From an uncultured Alphaproteobacteria bacterium (GTDB taxonomy: Bacteria; Pseudomonadota; Alphaproteobacteria; Thalassobaculales; Thalassobaculaceae): a DNA stretch of 9,401 bases. Each line of letters starts with the position of its first letter. The stretch's first letter is position 1. Below are positions 1-6,030 of the stretch, one piece after another. The stretch covers positions 1 through 9,401 of the forward strand of contig CALIMD010000088.1 of the NCBI GenBank assembly GCA_938028645.1. Direction: 5' to 3'. Below the pieces are notes generated by a model. It did no database searches, had not been told where the DNA came from, and saw only the letters and a program-made list of their open reading frames with translations. The position numbers and the translations under genes were made by a program.

Positions 1-198
1 ACAATGAGAGCATGTTTAGATTCAGGCTGGTCACGTAGTGAAAGTTTAACATTTACTAAACAACAAATGCGGCATAAGAACATAGGTGACACTCTCAGAT
101 ACCTAGAGTACTGGGAATCAAATGTTGCTTTGAAAAAACAAGCATTGATCAATGAGGAAATTTTGGAAGCTGTATTTAAACGACTAGAGGAGGCTTAA
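1..198 (+). CDS. intA: Tyrosine recombinase, C-terminal fragment (IntA-like), 5' end outside window
   Basis: Only the last 65 codons are present; the frame is open to the left edge, so the ATG at 4 is not the true start. The fragment carries the end of the catalytic domain: an MRHKN segment with the second histidine (codon 73-75), then at +9 residues the likely nucleophilic tyrosine (codon 100-102) in LRYLEYW. The histidine-to-tyrosine spacing equals that of the other two recombinases here and of XerD-type enzymes (LGH to Y, nine residues). The box I arginine and the HxxR motif lie outside the window. The protein should cut and rejoin DNA at the element ends during excision and integration. 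Its TAA directly abuts the next ATG, so it heads an operon with the genes that follow. The name intA rests on gene order. Confidence 0.75.
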   Translation, partial: TMRACLDSGWSRSESLTFTKQQMRHKNIGDTLRYLEYWESNVALKKQALINEEILEAVFKRLEEA

Positions 199-1998
199 AT
201 GGGCAGGGAAAAAATAACTGTTGAGAATTATGTTTCAACGCAAGCCGAAAGCTTCAGTCGTTCTTTAGTCAATATCAACCTTGAAATCTATATTGAAAGA
301 GAATTTGAAGAACCTTTTGTTAAGGATTTATCCTTTTTGCTAAAGGGATTAAACAAAGCTGAAGCAAGATCGAGGAGACTTGAGCTTGTACAATTTGTGA
401 ACTTTATTTCCAAAATGAAGGGCTCTGGTACATCGAAGGTAACAAGGTTCAAAAATTTCCAGACGTTAGTGAAATTTGCAAATGATAATTACCCATCTTT
501 TCCTTTGAGCTCTAAAGAGACCATTTCAGGTTTACACGCTCATTATCAGGCGAAGCGCAATAACAAACAAAATGAACTTAGCACAGTTATAGGTCGACGG
601 AAACAATACCGAATCATCTTGAGGGATTGCTATTCTGTTCAAGAAAAGCTTTTTAACAAATGGTTTCCTAAGTTTACGACGCGAACAGGTAGGATAAAAG
701 GTGCCAGAATAAATGACGTTAAAGGCAATAGTAAATCTTTTACCCGCAATGATTTAACAACTTTGATTTCAATGATGCTCCATTATGGAAGAGACTTTAA
801 AGCTAGATTCGACAGAGGCGATAGCTTAGATCATTTACGGCGCAATGAACCTTGTTTCGAATACCCAAAAGGCATTCATGTTATACATACAAGCCAGATC
901 TTATTAGATGAAACCAAGTTTAATGTTAATGAGTATATGATTAATCGCTCTACGGTTTATTATATGCTGGTTTTCATAGCCATCACTGGTATGAACCTCT
1001 CACCCGTAATGCGAGCAAAAAGAAAAGATGTAGCTTTGGTTAAAGGTGAACGGGATCTTCTTACAGTGCTAGTCACTGATAAAAGAAAGCAAAAAAACAA
1101 GAAGCCAAAGCCTTATTTGATGAAAAAGCATCAGGAAAAGCTTTTCAATGAGGTATTGGAGCACTCAAGGCAGGTTGATCCCAATGAAGATGCGTTATTG
1201 TTCCCACGATACGTTGGCCCAACTAATTTTCAAACGTTTAGTTCGAGATTCGTTGATAGTGTAATTCAGAGCTACAGTCGATCGGGACCAATAGGCGAGT
1301 ATGGCGAAACCTTGGTGCCTAGACCCAAAAAACTAAGAGACTCACATGGCCAGCTATTTGATGATTTGGTCACACGAGCAAGTGTGTTGGGAAATTCAAT
1401 CGGAGTGGCGGCGAAACATTATAGCGACGGTAACCCTGAAGAAAACACCGATGTGCTTCAGACTGGAATGAACGCTTATACACTGTCTTTAATTAGTCAG
1501 CATGAATTATCTACAATTCAGAATAAGTATACGCCAGATGTTGATATAACTTTAGTTGACTCTGAACAGGGTAAACAATTCCTTCAGCAAAAAAGTGCGA
1601 CGAAAACGTCGACAGGCGGAATATGTCAGAATGCAAAAACTTCGGCAGAAGCTGAACTCCACACTCGAAAACTTTTGCGACTTGGTCTGCTCGAAGAAGA
1701 CGAGTTAATTTGCAACAACATCCTAGCCTGCTTCACATGCCCTAACCACATTTTTGTAAATGATGAAAGTTACGTTTATCTACTACTTTCTTTTTATTAT
1801 TTTCTTTGTGAATCCTTATACAGCAAGGAGTGCGGCGGCCTGTTTGGTAGTCGAGATTTAATCGATAAGACTATCAATGAAATAGATTGGATGGTTAGCC
1901 ATCGTATAGATCCCAATGTTTCAAAGCTAGCAAGACGAAAAATCAAATACGAAGGGCTACACCCACTTTGGTCTTTAGATTTTATGGAGGAGTATTAA
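199..1998 (+). CDS. tfp: Tyrosine-recombinase-fold protein with degenerate active site (Tfp-like), 599 aa
   Basis: The ATG follows the previous stop codon without a gap and has a strong ribosome binding site, AGAGGAGG at 186-193. The C-terminal half can be aligned to the tyrosine recombinase catalytic domain: TGMNLSP (around residue 266) matches box I, but the catalytic arginine is Asn266; PKKLRDS (376-382) matches HxLR, with Lys377 replacing histidine and Arg380 kept; LGNS (397-400) matches LGHS, with Asn399 replacing histidine; Tyr408 sits at the nucleophile position, nine residues later. It therefore should not work as a normal recombinase, and more likely assists IntA and IntB by binding DNA or shaping the complex. 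After the catalytic region come Cys476 and a cluster C505-x5-C511-x2-C514-x2-H517, possibly metal binding. The stop overlaps the intB start (TAATG). The name tfp comes from gene order and the lost residues; a distant TnpB-like recombinase is the alternative label. Confidence 0.75.
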   Translation: MGREKITVENYVSTQAESFSRSLVNINLEIYIEREFEEPFVKDLSFLLKGLNKAEARSRRLELVQFVNFISKMKGSGTSKVTRFKNFQTLVKFANDNYPSFPLSSKETISGLHAHYQAKRNNKQNELSTVIGRRKQYRIILRDCYSVQEKLFNKWFPKFTTRTGRIKGARINDVKGNSKSFTRNDLTTLISMMLHYGRDFKARFDRGDSLDHLRRNEPCFEYPKGIHVIHTSQILLDETKFNVNEYMINRSTVYYMLVFIAITGMNLSPVMRAKRKDVALVKGERDLLTVLVTDKRKQKNKKPKPYLMKKHQEKLFNEVLEHSRQVDPNEDALLFPRYVGPTNFQTFSSRFVDSVIQSYSRSGPIGEYGETLVPRPKKLRDSHGQLFDDLVTRASVLGNSIGVAAKHYSDGNPEENTDVLQTGMNAYTLSLISQHELSTIQNKYTPDVDITLVDSEQGKQFLQQKSATKTSTGGICQNAKTSAEAELHTRKLLRLGLLEEDELICNNILACFTCPNHIFVNDESYVYLLLSFYYFLCESLYSKECGGLFGSRDLIDKTINEIDWMVSHRIDPNVSKLARRKIKYEGLHPLWSLDFMEEY

Positions 1999-4040
1999 TG
2001 GCTGTTGCTTTAAAAAAAATAGGCGAAGGTCTTTATCTGGACTTACCTGTACCGGGAACTATTCACCCCGAAAACATTTTGAATTTAACTCCCAAAGAGT
2101 TATATGAAATAAATCCAATAGTGACATACAACGAGAATGGTAAACCACTAAACCGTTTTAGAGATATGCAGTGGGATCACACGGCGTATAAAGACATGAA
2201 TACCAATAGAGTTCTTGCTAAGTACAAAACTGGTTTTAGAGCCTTGAATATCTCTCAAGAACTAATGTCTGAACTAAAAGCTGCGGTGTTACATTACTTC
2301 ACACATAATTACCTTCTGAATAATAACGCTCGATCAGCTCAAATTATGTATGAAGCTTTGTTCAAATTTTATCTAGAGCTTGATCGGATGGGGTTAAGTT
2401 CCATAACTGCCTTGCAACAAAACATTGTCTTACGGGAACTGCTGTCGAATATTGGTACACGATATGCTGAAGGAACGTTACAGGCCGGTTTGTTTAAGCT
2501 CGATAAATTAGCCAAGTTAAACGTTCCAGGAATACAATTTACTTTACCTGTGGAAAATGGCCGGATGCTTGGTGCTAAAGTTGAAAATACACTAACAGGG
2601 CTAGCTAAAGAGTATTCTAGAGAAGGGACTGAGGAGCAGGAACAGACGCTTTACATTCCACAAAATGTGCACAGCAAGTTAATAAATCACGCTTTTGATT
2701 TATTAACTGAGGGTGAAAAGAAAATGGATCAAATTTGTCAGTACTTTACAGATTATTGGAAAGTACATGAGCTATCTGAATCCATTGCTCTAAATGAATC
2801 GAAAAATAAGTTTAAAACACCCAAGCAACTCAGCTCTCGAGCGAATACTATTCGTAGGAAGCCAAATGACATTCATCGCAACTTAGGCATAGTTACGCGG
2901 AAAGAGTTATTAAAAAAATATGAGCTAGAGTTCACTGATTCATTAGCTGGAACAGGCAAAGGCATTTTCTATTATACAGGGTTAATTGCAGCGGCTTGTT
3001 ATGTCCTCATTGCTTCATTTTCAGGTATGCGAGAAGATGAAGTTCTTGCGTTAAAAGATAACTCGTTTAAGAAAAAAGGTACTGGAAAAAGGCAAATATT
3101 CTTTTTTCGCTCGTATGAATCGAAAATTAGTGGAGGTGAATTTGTCGATTATGTTACCAGTACTCTGGCTGGAAGAGCATTTAACTTGCTCCGAAAATTA
3201 CATAAGCCAGCAAAAGCTCTCATTCCTGAGTTAAAAGGCGAAGAGTTTTTGTGCCTCACTCATCGAACGATGAGGGTCCCGACTTATGGTGTTTCTTGTC
3301 TAGCTGAATTATTACCTAAGTTTGTTAAACATTTTGATATTTCAGTTACAGCAAAAGATATAGAAGAGCATGAATTATTCAATCCTCGCAACAGCTTGGA
3401 ACTGAAGATTGGTCAACTCTGGCCTATTTCCACACATCAATTTCGTCGTACGCTTATCGTTAACTTTCTCACTCATGGGGTTGCTGGAATTACCCAGGTC
3501 CGACAGCAAGTTAAACATATGTACGCGAGTATGACAGATTATTACGGGAAAAATGCTTACCTAGCAATGGCGCTAAAGCTGTCTCGTTCAGAAGACTTTA
3601 TTTCTGCTTTAGACTCTGAACAGGTAGATGTCAGTGTATTAATTTACAAACGATTCTATCAATCAGATGAAAAGCTTGCCGGAGGCAAAGGAAATGAGAT
3701 AGTGGGAGCGCGAGGTGCAGCCCAACAGTTGTCTGATGAAGAAATTAAGATCTTAATAGAAAAAGGAATTTTCAAAATAACCCGCACACCTTTTGGTTTT
3801 TGTACCAAAGGTGATCTCTGCGATAAGACCCATATTGTAGATCCGACGATCTGTGGAGCTAAGTGCGACACAATGATCATTACAAAAGATAACGCTCAAA
3901 ATTGGAAAAAGTTGTATTTGAGGAATCAAAGATTAATGAAGTCGCAAATACTTGAAGATTTTGAAGGGACTTACAGCATGATGCTGGCCCAAAACAATGT
4001 CGCACTAACAATTATGAAAACATTTAACATTTCTCATTAA
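1998..4040 (+). CDS. intB: Large tyrosine recombinase (IntB-like), 680 aa, catalytic residues intact
   Basis: I start the gene at the ATG at 1998, which overlaps the preceding stop as TAATG and has GGAGG at 1986-1990, seven bases upstream. An in-frame ATG at 1968 lies inside the previous gene and lacks this support. The catalytic set is visible: Arg345 in SGMREDE, H480-Q-F-R483, His507 in VKHMY, and Tyr516 nine residues after it (Tyr515 is adjacent). The approximately 330-residue N-terminal part probably holds the core-binding domain and family-specific extensions. After the catalytic domain, C602-x5-C608-x10-C619-x3-C623 forms a likely zinc-binding knuckle. The enzyme should carry out strand exchange at the element ends together with the IntA-like partner. 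A 17-nt gap separates it from the next gene. Its length is like Tn554 TnpB (about 630 aa) rather than a phage integrase (about 350-400 aa). Confidence 0.82.
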   Translation: MAVALKKIGEGLYLDLPVPGTIHPENILNLTPKELYEINPIVTYNENGKPLNRFRDMQWDHTAYKDMNTNRVLAKYKTGFRALNISQELMSELKAAVLHYFTHNYLLNNNARSAQIMYEALFKFYLELDRMGLSSITALQQNIVLRELLSNIGTRYAEGTLQAGLFKLDKLAKLNVPGIQFTLPVENGRMLGAKVENTLTGLAKEYSREGTEEQEQTLYIPQNVHSKLINHAFDLLTEGEKKMDQICQYFTDYWKVHELSESIALNESKNKFKTPKQLSSRANTIRRKPNDIHRNLGIVTRKELLKKYELEFTDSLAGTGKGIFYYTGLIAAACYVLIASFSGMREDEVLALKDNSFKKKGTGKRQIFFFRSYESKISGGEFVDYVTSTLAGRAFNLLRKLHKPAKALIPELKGEEFLCLTHRTMRVPTYGVSCLAELLPKFVKHFDISVTAKDIEEHELFNPRNSLELKIGQLWPISTHQFRRTLIVNFLTHGVAGITQVRQQVKHMYASMTDYYGKNAYLAMALKLSRSEDFISALDSEQVDVSVLIYKRFYQSDEKLAGGKGNEIVGARGAAQQLSDEEIKILIEKGIFKITRTPFGFCTKGDLCDKTHIVDPTICGAKCDTMIITKDNAQNWKKLYLRNQRLMKSQILEDFEGTYSMMLAQNNVALTIMKTFNISH

Positions 4041-4057
4041 CATAAGAGTGGTAGTAT

Positions 4058-4507
4058 ATGACAAATAGAGAAAAACTAGAGTTGGCATTTGAACGACTTT
4101 TAGCTGGTAAACCAATTAGAATTTCACCCAGTAGAAAAATCAGCCCAACAGCTGTCGAAGATGAAGCTGGTGTGAGTAGAAGTTTACTACGCAATAACCC
4201 CGATTATCATGATTTATTTGATAAAATTGTAAAAAAGAAAGATAAATCGGCGGGGAAATCTGAGCTATCATCAGTTGATACCGAAAAAAAGACACTAAAA
4301 GATAGGCTTAAAAAGGCAAACGCTGACATTGCTCTTCAAAAAGCTAAAGTTGACTGCTTAGAGAGCAAGTATAGTCGGCTTTTAGCATGCAATGCTGAAT
4401 TGGCATCGGTGGTAAATGAAAAGCGATTTGAAGAACATATGAGGCAGATTTCTGCAAATTCCTTAGAAGAAGCTTTAAAAATAAATAGGGAACAAACTTG
4501 GAAGTAA
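4058..4507 (+). CDS. srap: Small HTH/coiled-coil recombination accessory protein (SRAP/TnpC-like), 149 aa
   Basis: This short basic protein follows intB by 17 nt; its ribosome binding site is weak (GAGTGG at 4046-4051). Residues about 27-48, with KISPTAVEDEAGVSRSLL, look like a helix-turn-helix, a pattern often seen in small proteins encoded next to recombinase trios. Residues about 74-120 are rich in Lys, Glu, Leu and Ala with heptad-like spacing and should form a coiled coil. In the recombinase-trio families (TnpC of Tn554, the SRAP protein of SEs) the fourth small gene helps or orients recombination; I assign that role here by position and architecture only. The last ten bases overlap the start of the membrane-protein gene. 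Another possibility is a transcription regulator of the int operon. Confidence 0.65.
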   Translation: MTNREKLELAFERLLAGKPIRISPSRKISPTAVEDEAGVSRSLLRNNPDYHDLFDKIVKKKDKSAGKSELSSVDTEKKTLKDRLKKANADIALQKAKVDCLESKYSRLLACNAELASVVNEKRFEEHMRQISANSLEEALKINREQTWK

Positions 4508-5559
4508 ATCAACAAAAAAGAGCAACGCCATATTTAGCGGCGTTTGCTTCAATAATTATTATAATCGCGGGTTTAAAAGTAGCGGCTCCGATTCTAGTTC
4601 AGCTACTAATGGCATTGTTCATAGCTGTAATCTGCATGCCGTCAATTCGGTGGATGGAAGATCATAAGGTTCCTCGGTCCTTGGCAATTGTCGTAGTATT
4701 GGCGGCTATTCTAACGTTCGTATACGCGGTGTTTGCTTTAGTCGGCGATTCAATTAATGCGTTTAACGCCAATAAAGACTTTTATATTGAGCAGTTAGAC
4801 TCACGTATGAAAGCGATTATAGAATGGGTTTCTGCACAAGGAATTCCAGTTGAAGCTGTAAATATAGCTTCTGCTTTTGAGAAAGCAGACATTATGTCGT
4901 TAGTTACCCTTGTACTTGGCGGTGTAGGTAATATTTTTAGTGACTTCTTTATCATATTCTTGAGCGTTATTTTTATTCTTGCAGAAACTACTAGCTTTCC
5001 AGCTAAGTTTGCAAAAGCATTTTCAGACGCTCAAGATAAAATGGTTCATGTAAACCATATTCTGAGTAAGATCCGCCACTATCTGGCAATAAAAGCCGCT
5101 ACCAGTTTATTAACGGGTGTACTCGCTTCAATTGCATTAGTAATCATTGGCGTAGATTATCCGTTTTTATGGGGAATGTTGGCTTTTCTGCTCAATTTTA
5201 TCCCAACATTAGGTTCATTAATCGCTGCTGTTCCGCCTGTAATTTTAGCGCTTATTCAACTTGGGCCTATCGGGGTTATGTGGACGGCAATCAGTTATTT
5301 TGCAATTAACAATATTGTAGGTAATTACCTTGAGCCCAAACTAATGGGTAAGATGCTAGGTCTTTCCGCATTTGTTGTATTTCTATCTTTAATCTTTTGG
5401 GGCTATATCTTTGGTTCGGTGGGAATGTTTCTTTCTGTACCATTAACTATGATGATAAAAATAGCTCTAGATACTAGTGAAAAAACACGTTGGTTAGGTA
5501 TTCTTCTGGGGCCAGAAGAAGAAGCCGGAGAAAAAGCAACTGACGAAACAAACAGCTAG
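4498..5559 (+). CDS. AI-2E family (PerM/TqsA-type) inner-membrane transporter, 353 aa
   Basis: The start is TTG at 4498, ten bases inside the end of the srap-like gene, with AGGGAA at 4487-4492 as ribosome binding site. No ATG near this point fits the family N-terminus better. The protein has two hydrophobic stretches at about residues 10-50, another at about 60-85, and a long hydrophobic C-terminal half. Residues about 218-255 include LWGMLAFLLNFIPTLGSL, the hallmark of the AI-2E/UPF0118 family, followed by GNYLEPKLMGK and a final membrane segment. Length fits the family (about 340-370 aa). Members are membrane exporters or channels; TqsA of E. coli affects AI-2 export, others act as Na+/H+ antiporters, so the substrate here is unknown. 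Translational coupling to the recombination operon suggests it is transcribed with it. A bulky inverted repeat follows the stop. Confidence 0.88.
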   Translation: MEVNQQKRATPYLAAFASIIIIIAGLKVAAPILVQLLMALFIAVICMPSIRWMEDHKVPRSLAIVVVLAAILTFVYAVFALVGDSINAFNANKDFYIEQLDSRMKAIIEWVSAQGIPVEAVNIASAFEKADIMSLVTLVLGGVGNIFSDFFIIFLSVIFILAETTSFPAKFAKAFSDAQDKMVHVNHILSKIRHYLAIKAATSLLTGVLASIALVIIGVDYPFLWGMLAFLLNFIPTLGSLIAAVPPVILALIQLGPIGVMWTAISYFAINNIVGNYLEPKLMGKMLGLSAFVVFLSLIFWGYIFGSVGMFLSVPLTMMIKIALDTSEKTRWLGILLGPEEEAGEKATDETNS

Positions 5560-5579
5560 TTTATATTTAGAGCCCCAGT

Positions 5580-5616
5580 GAAAGTAGTTGTAGGTCAAAT
5601 GCTAACAACTACTTTC
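5580..5616. terminator. Perfect 12-bp inverted repeat between convergent genes, possible bidirectional terminator
   Basis: The left arm GAAAGTAGTTGT (5580-5591) and the right arm ACAACTACTTTC (5605-5616) pair perfectly around a 13-nt loop. It begins 21 bases after the transporter stop and lies between convergent genes, the expected place for a shared terminator. Neither strand shows a clear run of T after the stem, so a classical intrinsic terminator is not proven. It could instead be a 3'-end stabilising hairpin or a protein-binding site. Confidence 0.5.
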
Positions 5617-5646
5617 CTTGAGAATAGAGGGAAATTAAAAGCACTT

Positions 5647-5901
5647 TTATGAAAAGTCTCCAGTCTTCATCCTTGTCAGCATGTCGATAACTTTACAGGC
5701 ATCAATTGAAAGTTGCTCAAACGGTGACCTGCCTTGCAACGGAGGCTTGGGTTTCGTCAGCCAATCATTACACACTCGAACATCATTTTTAAACGTCCTC
5801 ATGAGTGACTCATATATATCATGGTGCTCAGACTTTAAATGTTCCATTTCAGCAAATTTAACATGATCGTCAGGTGAGCTTTTCGGTTCTCTATTCGACA
5901 T
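5647..5901 (-). CDS. Small protein with MbcA/ParS/Xre antitoxin toxin-binding domain (DUF2384-like), 84 aa
   Basis: Read on the minus strand, the C-terminal 40 residues contain DWLTKPKPPLQGRSPFEQ and end with a VIDMLTRMKTGDF-type segment. This is the pattern WL..P.P.L.G.SP.E.L...V...L.R...G.F that defines the toxin-binding domain of MbcA/ParS/Xre (RES-Xre) antitoxins. I prefer the ATG at 5901; a TTG at 5937 would add 12 residues but has no ribosome binding site. At 84 aa it is shorter than typical members of the family and has no visible Xre helix-turn-helix before the domain. No RES-type or other toxin gene sits next to it: the gene on one side converges with it and the one on the other diverges. 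It may be a solitary antitoxin, a remnant of a toxin-antitoxin pair, or a small partner of the neighbouring defence operon. Confidence 0.65.
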   Translation of the reverse strand: MSNREPKSSPDDHVKFAEMEHLKSEHHDIYESLMRTFKNDVRVCNDWLTKPKPPLQGRSPFEQLSIDACKVIDMLTRMKTGDFS

Positions 5902-5956
5902 TATGTTGTGCTTCTGAATGATTATGATCTTAGTCAAAAGTTAAGCATAAAATCTA

Positions 5957-5974
5957 TTTGATGTCTAAATCAAA
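5957..5974. promoter_or_regulatory. Inverted repeat TTTGAT-N6-ATCAAA in divergent control region
   Basis: Six-base arms at 5957-5962 and 5969-5974 are separated by GTCTAA. The repeat covers the candidate -35 hexamer (TTGATG, 5958-5963) of the rightward promoter, so a dimeric regulator bound here would block it. Such a short dyad in AT-rich DNA could arise by chance. Confidence 0.35.
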
Positions 5975-5986
5975 ATGATACATACT
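5958..5986 (+). promoter_or_regulatory. Candidate promoter for the BrxR/CapW-like regulator operon
   Basis: TTGATG at 5958-5963 (four of six consensus bases), a 17-bp spacer, and CATACT at 5981-5986 (four of six). Transcription would start near 5993, giving a leader of about 38 nt that contains the 6002-6025 inverted repeat. The fit is moderate and rests on position and spacing. Confidence 0.35.
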
Positions 5987-6012
5987 ATTTCAATAATTAT
6001 TAAAATTGTCAA
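5984..6012 (-). promoter_or_regulatory. Candidate promoter for the antitoxin-like gene
   Basis: On the minus strand there is a perfect -35 TTGACA (6012-6007), a 17-bp spacer and AATAGT (5989-5984, four of six) as -10. The -35 lies inside the 6002-6025 inverted repeat, and the -10 overlaps the -10 of the opposing candidate promoter. The two promoters would interfere and could be controlled by one regulator. Confidence 0.4.
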
Positions 6013-6025
6013 TAAAATCAATTTT
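6002..6025. promoter_or_regulatory. Candidate operator: AAAATTG-N10-CAATTTT inverted repeat
   Basis: Perfect seven-base arms at 6002-6008 and 6019-6025 flank a ten-base spacer and end six bases before the regulator ATG (6031). The arm-to-arm distance of 17 bp suits a dimeric winged-HTH protein such as BrxR/CapW, which are known to bind inverted repeats upstream of their own genes. Binding here would cover the perfect minus-strand -35 and the translation start region. It might also form a weak RNA hairpin in the leader. Confidence 0.45.
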
Positions 6026-6030
6026 CTCGT

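Larger units (their letters stand above)
1..4507 (+). mobile_element. Recombination core of an SE-type integrative element (left part cut off)
   Basis: Four consecutive plus-strand genes with no real gaps encode two tyrosine recombinases, one recombinase-fold protein with a degenerate active site, and a small coiled-coil protein. Gene order and lengths match my knowledge of the intA-tfp-intB-srap core of strand-biased circularizing integrative elements found in Vibrio and relatives, and are reminiscent of the TnpA/TnpB/TnpC trio of Tn554. The first gene is cut by the window edge, so the element end near it is not visible. The right end of the element is not recognisable either; the downstream genes are probably cargo. 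I saw no att-like duplicated core sequence in the window. Confidence 0.75.

Noticed and set aside
1968..1997. Upstream ATG at 1968 as start of the 680-aa recombinase
   Set aside because: It lies inside the previous gene with no ribosome binding site, whereas ATG 1998 has GGAGG at ideal distance and the TAATG overlap typical of coupled genes.
3659..3880. Minus-strand frame of 73 codons inside the large recombinase gene
   Set aside because: It is fully inside a well-supported plus-strand gene, has no recognisable domain and covers the Cys-rich tail; it is a shadow frame.
5637..5648. AAAAG-CA-CTTTT as a minus-strand terminator
   Set aside because: The loop of two bases is too small and the stem is weak; it overlaps the stop codon.
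5681..5866. Plus-strand frame of 61 codons opposite the antitoxin-like gene
   Set aside because: The minus-strand protein has a recognisable domain; the plus-strand product shows none.
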